A stretch of DNA of 64,000 nt from Caenorhabditis elegans (taxonomy: Eukaryota; Nematoda; Chromadorea; Rhabditida; Rhabditidae), in assembly GCF_000002985.6 (NCBI RefSeq), contig NC_003280.10:13512501-13576500 (forward strand). Reading direction: 5' to 3'. The notes beneath the pieces were generated by a model that did no database searches, was not told where the DNA came from, and saw only the letters and a program-made list of their open reading frames with translations. A program made the translations under genes and the position numbers. Every line of letters begins with the position of its first letter. Position 1 is the first letter of the stretch. Shown piece after piece: positions 1 through 10,612 of this stretch.

Positions 1-700
1 GGTTGGGAAAACTTGAATTTTTAGCTTTTGAAGAGGTATTGGGTTGGGAGTTGGTGGGGGATAAAGTCAAGACACTGTAGTGGTACTGTAGGGGTACTGT
101 AGGATTACTGTAGGGTTACTGTAGTTTGGGAAAATTTTAATTTGTAGCTTTTGAAGAGGTATTAGGTTGGGAGTTGGTGGGGGATAAAGCCAAGGTACTG
201 TAGTGGTACTGTAGGGGTACTGTAGAATTACTGTAGGGTTACTGTAGGTTGGGAACATTTGAATTTTTAGCTTTTGAATAGGTATTGGGCTGGGAGTTGG
301 TGAGGGATAAAGTCAAGGTACTGTAGTGGTACTGTAGGAATACTGTAGGGTTACTGTAGGTTGGGAAAATTTGAATTTTTAGCTCTTGAATAGGTATTGG
401 GTTGAGAGTGGGTGGGGGATATAGTCAAGGTACTGTAGTGGTACTGAAGGGGTACTGTAGGAATACTGTACGGTTACGGTAGTTTGGGAAATTTTGAATT
501 TTTAGCTTTTGAAGAGGTATTGGGTTGGGAGTTGGTGGGGGATAAAGTCAAGGTACTGTAGTGGTACTGGAGGGGTACTGTAGGATTACTTTAGGGTTAC
601 TGTAGGCTGGGAAATTTTGAATTTTTAGTTTTTGAAAAGGAATCGGGTTGGGAGTTGGTGAGGGATAAAGTCAAGGTACTGTAGTGGTACTGTAGGCCGG
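1..700. repeat. ~120-bp tandem repeat array
   Basis: About 5.7 diverged copies of a ~120-bp unit. The landmark 'gaagaggtattgggttggg' recurs near 27, 147, 268, 387, 507 and 633. Each unit has a block of short 'tactgtagg' sub-repeats followed by an A/T and GTTGG-rich segment. It lies in the intron before the first visible neprilysin exon, and no gene is visible in it. The open frames across it are by-products of the repetition. Confidence 0.9.
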
Positions 701-759
701 TGGCGGCGGTCAGCGGCTGGTATATTATACCTGAAGCCTTTAAAAAAATGTTCTTTCAG

Positions 760-3700
760 AAATCCGTGAACACCGCCATCGATCCATGCGACGACTTCTA
801 CTCCTACGCCTGTGGAAACTTCAACCAATCCGTCTCCTTCTACACTGCCCGCGCCCAGAATCTCGTTTACATGGCACAAAAGCTCGAGGATCCAACTTAC
901 CAGACCACTATCAATAGTAGCCCGGCTTTGAAGAAGGAGAAGCAGCTGTACAACGCGTGTCTTACAGCCACCGCCAGCTCTCAGAGCGAGGATCAAATCC
1001 TCATTTCGAAGAATTATATTCAAACTAAAGTAGATGATCTCAAGACACTTATTGGTCAAGACTTCACACTTGTCAATGGAGGAGCACCAAAACTTCCATC
1101 CGCTAAACAAATCGGAGATGCCCTAGGATACCTCTCATTCGAACAAGGTATTGATACTCTGATCAGCCCACTTGTCGACACCTACTGGATTGATAACAGT
1201 AAGGGATATCAGATGTTCATCGATCAGAACACCGCTTATCTGTCAAAGACCTATTACCAACCAGCTGCATGGAAGATTGAGAAGCCGAAGTACTTGAAGA
1301 TGGCTCTGGATGTTGTCACAAGATACGCCAGGGAGCAAAATATCACTTTACCAGCTGGAGCAAGTGATCTTCTCTCCAATGTTTTGGACTATGAGCAGAA
1401 CATTGCAGTCAAGTACAGTACTGATGATAATACTCGTAGACAATTCCAACGTTCTTGGAATCTTACGAAAACTAGTGACTTGGTAACTAAATACAATTTC
1501 ATGGATTGGATGACATACCTTTCCCATGCACCAAATGCCGTGAAGGCTAAGATCACTGACGCCAACTATCAGGTCTCTGTAATGGAAGTTGATAGACTCA
1601 CCCACTTCTCTGCTGACTACCTCCAACAATCTCCAGAACTTCTTGTCAACTTGCTCTTTGTCCGTCTCTTGTTAGGAAATGCGCAGTACATTCCATCGTA
1701 CGCATCGGCATTCCGCGGAATGACCGACGAATCCATCTTCCTGGGACTCTCCAGAAGAAAGACAATTCCAAATCACATTCCACCACCAAACTTCGACCTG
1801 GAAGCCAATGGACCAGCTTGTGCAAGTGTCGCCAATAACTTGATGCAATTCGCCAATGGACGTGTCTTTGTGGATTACATGTACCCGACTGCTCAAGATG
1901 TGACGAACATTCGTAAATCTGCTGGTGGTATTATCAAGAATGTGATCAGCTCGTTCCAAGGAATGATTGATCAGTTGGATTGGATGGCTCCAGATACAAA
2001 GCAGAAGGCCTATGCAAAGACTGTTCAAATTCGTGAGTTGATATTTTGTGGGGTATTTGATGCACGCACGTAGTGCCAGAATGCCCTATGATCTCCGAGA
2101 AGTGCGGGAATTTGGACGCGTCTAGACGGCTAAAAGTGTTCTGACGTCACATTTTTCTGGAAAAAAATTCCCGCATTTTTCGTAGATCAAAGCGCGATGG
2201 GGCAGCCTGACACCACGTGTGCACGGCTCGACCAATCTTTGAGCAAGTGTACAGACTTTGACCAAACCTCACCACAATTTCTGTTTCCTGACAAACTGTT
2301 TTTAGTTGTCAAAAGAACAGTTTGTCAAGGAATGCTCATTTCTTGGCCTAGCATTAGCAAACATGTGAGGTCTCCCAGAAACCAAAAACTGCGCGAAACT
2401 TTTGTTCCGAGGTCTTGCCAACGTCGGTCGGTAGTCCGTCAAAGACCTGACAAAAACTGTCAACTAACATAATTTTCAGAACAAAACATTGCCTTCCCTG
2501 ACTGGATCAAGAACGACACTCTTCTGGGCAACTACTACTCTACCCTGGTTATTGCTGACTCTGACAACTTCTACGACATCTACGACAAGCTCATCAAGTT
2601 CAACATCTTCGTCCAGTACAACCAACTCAACGCGGCCCAAACCGACAGAACCGACTTCCTCGGACAACCCGGAACCGTCAATGCCTGGTATCAACCCGAG
2701 CTGAACTCGATCACCTTCCCAGCCGGAATCCTCGTCCCGCCATACTTCAATCCAAACTGGCCACCAAGCATCAATTACGGAGGAATGGGATTGGTCGCCG
2801 GACACGAGTTGACTCACGGATTTGACGATCAGGGAGTTCAATGGGGACCGACTGGAAACCTGGCCAGATGGATGGATGATAATTCTATGGCCGGATTCAA
2901 AAACATGTCACAGTGTGTTATCAATGAGTACAGTGGATTCTGTCCATTGAATGCGACGAACTACTCGCCAAATTGTGTCAAGGGGCCGCAGACTCAAGGA
3001 GAGAATATTGCTGATAACGGAGGTAGGTTTGGACTGAGGTTGAGCATATCTCGGGGCTTCAGCAAGTGATCGTTGTGCGGCAACCGGCTCGGCATTTGGC
3101 TCTAGCTTCTTGCAAAAGTTTGGCCCAAAAAATATTAATATTAACTTGGATCAGAAGTTGGCTAAACTTGGACCAACGTTGGGCAAGACTTTGGCAAAAC
3201 TTGGATTCGGGCGACATCAAAGTTTAACCCAAGTTTCACCCAACTCTTGCCAAACTTCGACCCAGGTTTAGAACAAAAAAAAGTTTGGGCCAAAGTTTAG
3301 CCAAATGCCGATGAGATGTTCGGACACCCAACAATTGCCGAAGTTGCCCAACCCAAAAAATTTCGGCAACCGGCAACTTGGTCGCCGGTTGCCGCACAGC
3401 CCTGGTTCCGACCTAGGTAGCATCGAGACTTGCTCAAAGAGAGAAGCCTATAGCCACCCCTAGGCTTCTGAGATTCTCTTACCCAATCACTTTTTCCAGG
3501 TGTCCACGCCGCGTTCAACGCCTACAAGACCCATCAATCCCTCGACGGACCCGATCCACGACTTCCCGATCGTCTCTTCGGCCAGTTCACCCACGATCAG
3601 CTCTTCTTCATGAGCTTCGCCCAGGTTTGGTGTGAAGTCCGACGGACCGATGACGCGTTGTACACTCAAATTATGGTCGACCCACACTCACCGTCAATGT

Positions 3701-3869
3701 ACAGAGTTTATGGAACGATTCAGGTAAGGGATGCTCCTTCTACTTATGTTAGCACTTTTTCCTGTTTCAGAACTTCCCAGCGTTCCAAACGGCGTTCAAC
3801 TGCCCACTTGGCTCGAAGAGTGCTCCGGAACAACACTGTGAAGTATGGGTTCCGGGAAAATATCAATAA
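760..3869 (+). CDS. Neprilysin-like M13 zinc metallopeptidase, C-terminal 712 codons (5' exons outside window)
   Basis: Four exons, 760-2032, 2480-3022, 3500-3723 and 3771-3869, join in one frame (phases 1, 1, 0). The first begins after TTCTTTCAG with [21 protein letters not shown], the usual start of an M13 ectodomain. The zinc site HELTH is at 2803-2817 and the third-ligand motif GENIADNG ends exon 2. The substrate-side motif NAWY (family NAxY) lies upstream of HELTH, and CEVW is near the C-terminus, where the family ends CxVW. All visible catalytic residues are intact. The family is made of type II membrane ectopeptidases that cut small peptides, such as neuropeptides, at the cell surface. 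The cytoplasmic tail and membrane anchor must be encoded upstream. Worms have many nep paralogues, and I cannot name this one. An AATAAA at 3961 is the likely poly(A) signal. Confidence 0.93.
2065..2218. mobile_element. Degenerate CACGTG-type MITE in neprilysin intron 1
   Basis: Both arms are recognisable: 'tgcgggaatttggacgcgtc' near 2104 and 'ttcccgcatttttcgtagatc' near 2167, ending ACACCACGTG at 2209-2218. The arms are more diverged than in copies farther right, so this looks old. The rest of the intron (2219-2479) has a short hairpin, TGACAAACTGTT with AACAGTTTGTCA, at about 2289-2328. Confidence 0.75.
3072..3400. repeat. Imperfect fold-back in neprilysin intron 2
   Basis: GTGCGGCAACCGGC near 3075 pairs with GCCGGTTGCCGCAC near 3383. 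Inside these, 'cggcatttggct' and 'gggccaaagtttagcc' pair with their complements, and many 'ccaacttg/caagttgg' pieces fill the middle. It occupies most of the 477-nt intron 3023-3499. No coding capacity is seen. Confidence 0.7.
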
Positions 3870-5401
3870 TTATGTTTTGAGCTTACAATTAGAAAATTAT
3901 TTCCTACTAAATATTGTTTTCATGTATTTTATTACACTGTTAAATATTGGATGTTTCATCAATAAAATTTTAAAATTTATATACATAGCTCGGCCGCAAG
4001 TCTGCCTGCCTGCCTGCCTGCCTACCTAGAGCCTATTTTTCATAATTTTGTCCTTCTGTAATTTCTGGAATTCCCCAAGTCCTAAAAACATTTTAGAGAA
4101 AACCCTTCAAGCCTGCTGAAATAACAATAACAATTACTGGAAAAAGTTACAGCGACGACTAGTGGAAATTGCATTAAGCAGCCGGATTTTGTGTGTCAGA
4201 AGTAAGAGATCAAAGTAATAAGTGGTCATTTTAAATGCACATAACACCTGGCGTAAGACTAGCAAATTTTCAGGAATCAGAATCATGTAGTAGTAGATGG
4301 AAAAAATGAGGAATTCTTCTTCCAAAACATTTCTTTTTTTTCTAAGAACTTTTTGTTGGCTAAAATTTTTACAAATTAATTTATTCCGGAATTTTTTTAA
4401 AAATTGGTTTGTTAATTTTAAGGAAATTTCAGTCTATTCTAAAACATTCTTGAGATATTTTTGGTTGAAAAATAATTTTTTGCCTGATTTTCTTTCTCCA
4501 AAATTAGGGCAATTTTTTCACAATTCAGAGTTTTAATAGTTTTTTTCTGAAACAAAAAGTTGCAACCGGGAAAAAAATCGGTGGCCGAGTTTTTCATTTT
4601 TTCTAGGCCACAGAACAACACTGAAACCTGTTCTTCATCTGAAATTTAGAAAAATAATTGGTGGCCGAAATTCTTATATTCCCAGTCCACGCAGAAAAAA
4701 AACCGAGTTGTGTACGTTTTCTGAAGTTCCAAAAAAAAAATCAGTAGCCGTGTTTTCCATATTTCTAGTCCACATAGCAAAAACCGAGTGGTAAAGTTAT
4801 CTGAAAGTTTTAAGAAATCGGTGGCCGAGTTTTTTTTAAAATATTATATTTCTAGGCCACGTAGCAAAAACCGGGTGGTGTATGTTACCTGAAATTAAAA
4901 AAAAATGGTGGCCGAAATTTTTATATTCCCAGGCCATATAGAAAAAACCCGAGTTGAGTACGTTTTTTGAAATTCCAAAAAAATCGGTGGCCGAATTTTT
5001 CATATTTCTAGGCCACATAGCAAAAACCCCGAGTTGAGTATGTTACCTGGAAATTAAAAAAAAGTTGGTGGCAGAGATTTTAATTTTTTCTAGGCCATCA
5101 AAAATAATCCAGTCCGGTAGGTCATCTGGAATTCCAAAAAAAAATCGGTGGCCGAGTTTTTTTTTAAATTTCTAGGCGCGTATCCAAAAGCCGAGTTGTG
5201 TACATTTTCTGAAACTCCAAAAAAAAATCGATGGCCGATTTGTTTAATATTTCTAGGCCATCAATAAAAAAACCAAGCCCTGTAGGTCATCTGGAATTCC
5301 AAAAAAAAAAATTGGTGGCCGAGTTTTCTATATTCCTAGGCCACGTGACTACACGTTTTTTTCAGTTAATTTTTTTTGAGAAATGTATAATAAAATTCCA
5401 G
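3870..5401. other. Intergenic region between neprilysin and sre
   Basis: This holds the neprilysin 3' UTR (AATAAA at 3961), a (TGCC)n microsatellite at about 4001-4022, ordinary AT-rich sequence to about 4555, and then the GGCCGAG repeat array described separately. I see no further gene. TTCCAG at 5396-5401 is a credible SL acceptor 10 nt before the sre start codon. Confidence 0.6.
4560..5345. repeat. ~75-bp GGCCGAG/CTAGGCCA repeat array, upstream block
   Basis: About ten diverged tandem units, each containing 'ggtggccgagtttttcat' and 'atttctaggccac'. The GTGGCC and GGCCAC parts let each unit fold back on itself. The same array resumes after the first sre exon, so that exon interrupts it. 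Confidence 0.88.
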
Positions 5402-5411
5402 AAAGTTTTGC

Positions 5412-8400
5412 ATGATATTCCTTATCGGAAATTCCACATCCAACTACACCGTCTGTTTTCCAATATTCATTCTCGAGGACACAAGAGCCCTAAAATTTCC
5501 GTATTCAATGCTCCAAGCTCTGGAATTTGTGCTCACTTTTGTCTCGTTCTACTATGTTATCAAGTGTTGCTACGTGGCAATTCATATTAAAAGTTTTCAC
5601 CGGAATTTGACAGTTTTATTGATTATTTTAATGATTCAGTGGTTTGAAGGATTACTTTCCAATATTTTAATTAAGCCCTATGAAACCGGATTTTGGCCGT
5701 TGGGAGGTGAGTTTTGGCGCTGAAAATTGAATTTTCGGCCACGCCATTGACCTAATTTTTTGTGCTCTTTTCGGAACAAGATCTCTGATTGTGATCAAAT
5801 AATTGCACGAAAATTGAATTTTTCTACAAATATTTTTTATGACGCTGATATGTTAATTGTCTGGAAAATTTACAAATTTACATGAGCTGAAATTCCAAAA
5901 CAAAACATCGATAAACATGGCCGAGTTTTCTATATTTCTAGGCCACGCAGCAAAAACTAGGTTACGTTTGTTATCTGAAATTAAAAAAAAAATCGCTAGG
6001 CTAGTTTTCAAAATTTTTAGACCACCTAGAAATTTTAGAACTGTTTAAATGATCTGAAATTTCAAAAAAAAAAACCGGTGGCCGAGTTTTTTATATTTCT
6101 AGGCCGCCTAGAAATTTTATAACTGTTTAAGTAATCTGAAATTCCAAAAAAAAATCGATGGCCGAGTTTTTTTTAAAAATATTTCTAGGCCACTTCGCGA
6201 AACCCCGAGTTGTGGGGTTTTTTTGAAAATTCAAAAAAAAACGATGGCCGAGTTTTTTATATTCCTAGGCCACCGAACAATAATGAGACCTGTGCTCTGT
6301 CGGATATTCCAAAATAGTATCAGTGGCCGAGTTTTCCATATTCCTAGGCCACGTAGCAAAAACTGAGCTGTGTAAGTTATCTGAAATTTCAAAAAAAAAT
6401 CGATGGCCGAGTTTTTCATATTCCTACTTTACTAGGCTTAATCCCCTTCAACACAAATTTTTTAACAAATTTGTTCAATAGAGCGCATTTGCATTGTCGT
6501 AATCCTGAAAACGCCTTTTTCCACGTGGTGTCAGAGTGTCCCATTTCCGCGTGAGCTACGTAGATCTACAAAAAAATGCGGGAGAAGGGACGCAAAGTTC
6601 TCAACTGTTTTCGCATGTTTAAAAACGTGCATACGTCACATTTTTGGGCAAAAAATTCTCCCCATTTTTTTGTAGATCAAACCGTAATGGGACAGCCTTG
6701 CACCACGTGTTTTCCAGAACACAACACACAGTTAAAACAATGGTGGACAAAAGACTACTCAAAAATGATCCAAGTTCCAAATCTTTCAACATTTCCCAAT
6801 TTCTTCCTCGGTGGATTTCTCAAATGGCATTATATTCTCTCAATGATAACTACTCTCCTGGTAATGTCAATCGAAAGATCATTTGCCTGTTATTTTCTGA
6901 CCGATTATGAGAAAAAGTCACGGAATGGGTTATTCTTCATGTTGGTTGTTGGTCAAACATCTACGAATTTAGTGATGGGTTATTTATTTTTCTTTAACGC
7001 CGCACATTTTGCAGTTGGTTTTAGTATTATTCTATCGACGAATATTATTGCGATGGGGGTATGGTTTTAATAACCGAATCATGAAATTAAAAAATTGAAA
7101 AAAAAAATTCGCATCTAAAATACGGTACATGGTCTCGAAACGACAAATTTTTTGCAAAAATTAATTAGTTTTGTAATTTACGAGAAACAATAATGGAAAA
7201 ATTAACAAAAATCCTCTTTGTTCAGAATTTGTTGAAATTGAATTTTTTTACAATTTTTTTTTCAAAATATCAACAAAAAAACGGTTTGATCTACAAAAAA
7301 TGCGGGAATTTTTTACCCAAAAAATGTGATGTCAGCACGTTCTTAACCATGCGAAATCAGTTGAGAACTCTGGGTCTCTTCTCCCGCATTTTTTGTAGAC
7401 ATCTACGTAGATCAAACCGAAATGAGGCATTCTGGGACCACGTGGTTAAATTTGTTTGCGATTTTTGCGCCAAAAGTACAAATTTTTACCGATTTCACAA
7501 AGTTTTTTTTTTGAAAAATTATTTACTAAAAAAACCTGAAAAGCACATAAATTTGTAAGAAAATCGATAAAAATTCCGCAGAAACGAAAATTTTAAACTA
7601 CAGTACTCTTTAAAGGCGCACACCTTTTCGCATTCAACACACAGGTGCCAGGCTGTCCCATTCCGGTTTGATCTACGTAGATCTACGATAATTGCGGGAG
7701 TTTAGACGCAGGCCAATTTCGCATGGTTAACAACGTGCTGACGTCACATTTTCTGGGCGAAAAATTCCCGCATTTTTTGTAGATCAAACTGGGATGGGGC
7801 AGCCTGACACCACGTGGTGGAAACGACAAATTTTTGCGAAAATAAATGTATTTTGTAATTTTCGAGAAAAAAATAATGAAAAAAAGCAAAAACCATTCTT
7901 ATTCGGAATTTTTTGAATTTTTTTTTCAAAATCATTTGAAATTGTTTTGAAAATTTCGCGATTTTTGCAATTTTTTAAATAATACCAAGAAAGCTGTGCC
8001 TGCAAAATTGGCAGCAAAATTTTTTAACTCGGCCAATTTTTTTTGCGATTTTTGTGGCAAAAGTTTTTTTTTAATTTTCAACGACTTCTCATAGTTTTTT
8101 CAAAAAAAAAAGTTTCTTAAAAACCTGAAAAGCCACATAAAATCATAAGAAAGTCGATAAAAATATCCGCGAAAACGAAAGTTCGAAACTACAGTACTCC
8201 TTAAAGGCGCACACCTTTTCGCATTCAACAAAAATTTGTCGCTTCGAGACCAGGCACCGTATTTTTAGCATAAAAATTTGATTATCAGAAAAATGTATAA
8301 AACATTTCCCTCGTGGAGTACACGATCCCCGTAAATCGACACATGCTTTCAGATATTCACCTACGTAAAACATGTGAATCGTCAAGTGAATCGAGCAATC

Positions 8401-10425
8401 GAAGATTTCTCAAATCCTTCGCTATACTGTCTTCCGGCAAGATTTCAAGTTCGCGAGAATGTCCGGTGCTTTCAAATGATAACGAAAGTAATTCACGCAG
8501 GACTTTTTCTGATTCTTACCGCCTGTTTTGTCAATTTATTCATGTATCTCGAGTTGACGCCTGGCCTGGATCCATTGCTGAATCTTATATTTGAAAGTGC
8601 CATTAATTTGTGAGTAGCAAAAAAAGCAAAAGTGTTTTTTTTTTGTTGTCTAAACTGCAAAAAAACATCAATTTTAAAGCAAAAAGTTCAAAAATATCGC
8701 CCAACCCCGCCTATCCCCACACTAAGCGCAGCGCCACGCGGAACCCGCGAAATGTCCGCTGCGGCCTTCTATCTTCAGTTTTCGAGTTTAAACCGTTTCA
8801 AGTTCCATTTCTGGCGGAAGGGGCATTGATACCTATTAGGTATTACCTAATAGGAATCAATGGAACTTCAAGCTGAGCCCCTTGGGATCCAGAATGTGTT
8901 TCAGTCAGCTGAAACCAGTGTGTGAAAGAAATAAATGAAAAAAAATAAATGGCTTGTATTTCACAGGCAGTAAAAAATTTTCACTTTTTTAAAATTATCC
9001 CTCTGCGAATTGAAAGGAGGTCGTATTTATACGAAATGGTCTTGCCATCACGTGGTGTCCGGTCGTCCCATTAAGGTTTGATCTACAAAAAAATGCGGGA
9101 TTTTTTGCCCGAAAAAAAAGTGACGTCAGCACGTTCTTAACCATGCGAAATCAGTTGAGAACTCTGCGTCTCTTCTCCCGCATTTTTTGTAGATCTACGT
9201 AGATCAAACCGAAATGAGACACTCTGACACCACGTGGCCACTTGATACAGTTTTTCCACTCAAAAAAGGTTTAAATTTACGAAATAATGTTAGATGGCAA
9301 ATTTTTATTCAAAAATAAAAGTATTTTCGGAGCAATTTTTGCTATTCCAAGCAAAAATTGGGCTGAAAATGAAATTTTATGTTAAATATGCAGTTTCTTG
9401 TTTTTTTCCCCCGCCAATCTTCAAGAAATTGTCAAAAATTGACCGAAAAAACCCCATTTTCCATCGAATTTCATCGAAATCCCCTTGTCCCGCCCATCCC
9501 CACACTAAGCACAGCGCTGCGCGGAACCCGCAGGATGTCGGCAGCGGCGAGATATTGTAAGATTTCGCATTTTATTCATTTTCAAGTTCCCTGTAACGGA
9601 TGGGAATAGTGGCACCTAAACAGTGCCACGGGAACTTTCCTACCAACCAAACACCAACTATAATACCAACCACAATACCAACCACAATACCAACCACAAT
9701 ACCAACCAGAATACCAACCAGAATACCAACCAACCATCATTATCCCTATTTCCCCCCGCCACAATAATTTTGGAAAAGAGGGTCCCGAGAGGGGCCCGAA
9801 AGAACTGATATTTTTAGTCAAAACTGCAATAAATCCCGCACATTTACACACATTTGAAGAATTACTGTAGTTTTCGCTACGAGATATTTTGCGCGTCAAA
9901 TATGTTGCTCAATAAGCATTCTCATAATTTAGTGTTCCCGTAATATAAGTTTGAAATTTAAAATTTCCTTCATTTGAGGTAGAAAACTCTAGAAAGCTAG
10001 GATTAACGTATATACGCGGAAAAATGATCTACAGAATCATTAGCAAATACCTTTTTGGTCTTAAAACTCCAGAAAAATATATTTTCCTCTTTTTCTGTGC
10101 TCCAACTTGCAAAACCAGCAACTCAATCGCCCTTCTTCATGCCTGCCTGGAAAGGCACAAGGCAGGCAGGCAGGCATATTTCCCCCCAAAAATCAATATT
10201 TCTTCCAGAAACCCCGTGGTAATCGTGCCCACCCTACTGGGCTCTGTCAATGCTTGGCGCAACTTCACATTTTCCAGCGGCGTCTGCTTGGGCTTCAAGG
10301 CCCAAGTCCGGCTGAAAATCATAAAAGTGAGCTCCGTATCGATTGGCAATGACGGAGCAAAAAGTGATCGAACTCGGAAGGAGACGGATGCGTATTTCGA
10401 TCAATTGAACTCGGCGTGGATTTGA
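5412..10425 (+). CDS. Serpentine chemoreceptor, class epsilon (sre family)
   Basis: Exons 5412-5706, 6718-7058, 8353-8609 and 10209-10425 give 369 codons in one frame, the usual SRE length. The protein starts MIFLIGNSTSNYTVCFPIF, an exposed N-terminus with N-glycosylation sites, and then shows seven hydrophobic segments. SRE-like marks are SFHRNL after TM1, MSIERSFACYFLTDYEK after TM3 (the DRY-equivalent position), NPVVIVP in TM7 followed by AWRNF, and the tail ending YFDQLNSAW. SRE proteins are predicted chemosensory GPCRs of ciliated neurons; this one's ligand is unknown. The start at 5412 sits 10 nt after a TTCCAG acceptor. Introns 1-3 are heavily invaded: a CACGTG MITE ends only 8 nt before the exon-2 acceptor. 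I see no frame breaks, so it looks functional. The closest paralogue cannot be named from sequence alone. Confidence 0.9.
5915..6430. repeat. ~75-bp GGCCGAG/CTAGGCCA repeat array, downstream block
   Basis: About six more units of the array at 4560-5345, here inside sre intron 1. The core 'atttctaggccac' is repeated. Orientation matches the upstream block. Confidence 0.88.
6520..6709. mobile_element. CACGTG-type MITE, full length, sre intron 1
   Basis: Terminal inverted repeats begin CACGTGGTGTCAGAGTGTCC and end with 'gggacagccttgcaccacgtg'. Inner arms TAGATCTACAAAAAAATGCGGG and its complement surround a short asymmetric core with GACGC and TGCATACGTCAC. The right end lies 8 nt before the exon-2 acceptor TTTTCCAG. 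Confidence 0.9.
7287..7444. mobile_element. CACGTG-type MITE, sre intron 2, copy 1
   Basis: 'ggtttgatctacaaaaaatg' opens the copy and 'gtagatcaaaccgaaatgag' near its end pairs with it. The centre holds TGATGTCAGCACGTTC and TCTCTTCTCCCGC. The left outer terminus is missing. Confidence 0.85.
7640..7815. mobile_element. CACGTG-type MITE, sre intron 2, copy 2
   Basis: Both arms are present, from 'aggtgccaggctgtcccatt' to 'ggggcagcctgacaccacgtg'. The orientation is opposite to the 7287 copy. Confidence 0.85.
8630..9600. repeat. Direct duplication around a MITE in sre intron 3
   Basis: 8630-8820 and 9400-9590 share 'atccccacactaagc', 'cagcgc', 'gcggaacccgc' and 'ttcaagttcc', so a ~200-bp segment was duplicated. 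Between them is a full CACGTG MITE (9051-9238). A separate 16-bp-stem hairpin is at 8825-8861 (ATTGATACCTATTAGG and complement). Confidence 0.75.
9051..9238. mobile_element. CACGTG-type MITE, sre intron 3
   Basis: Full-length copy from 'cacgtggtgtccggtcgtcc' to 'gacactctgacaccacgtgg', with GACGTCAGCACGTTC and CTCTGCGTCTCTTC in the core. Confidence 0.9.
9650..9735. repeat. 12-bp minisatellite
   Basis: Seven or more copies of 'accacaatacca' or variants (later ones 'accagaatacca') in sre intron 3. It explains the Asn/Thr-rich open frame there. A GGCA microsatellite follows at about 10159-10175. Confidence 0.9.
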
Positions 10426-10612
10426 ATGAAATCAAAATCAAAATAAAAATTTTTTACAAAGAGGAAACTGAATAAAAAAAGTGATCAGGGGAAACGGCGG
10501 GAATGTTTGGTTTTTTGCTCTAATAGATGGCACAAAGAAAATTGGAAAATAAGAAAATATTTTCGAAAAATAAAAAAAATAAATACAAAGTACAATGCCT
10601 GCCTACAGGGGC

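Larger units (their letters stand above)
7118..8268. mobile_element. Two copies of a dispersed repeat with MITE insertions, sre intron 2
   Basis: Two related units, about 7118-7630 and 7820-8268, each start with 'gaaacgacaaattttt' and end with 'cgcacaccttttcgcattc' after 'aaactacagtactc'. The outer ends match as an inverted pair ('tacggtacatggtctcgaa' against 'ttcgagaccaggcaccgta'). They resemble abundant worm Helitron-like repeats, but I cannot confirm the class. MITEs at 7287-7444 and 7640-7815 interrupt them. Confidence 0.6.

Noticed and set aside
700..759. In-frame extension of the neprilysin exon upstream to 700
   Set aside because: It crosses the TTCTTTCAG acceptor and starts from GTG in repeat sequence; the exon begins at 760.
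10024..10208. In-frame extension of the last sre exon
   Set aside because: The acceptor TTCTTCCAG at 10208 gives a phase-correct TM7; the upstream part is microsatellite-rich intron.
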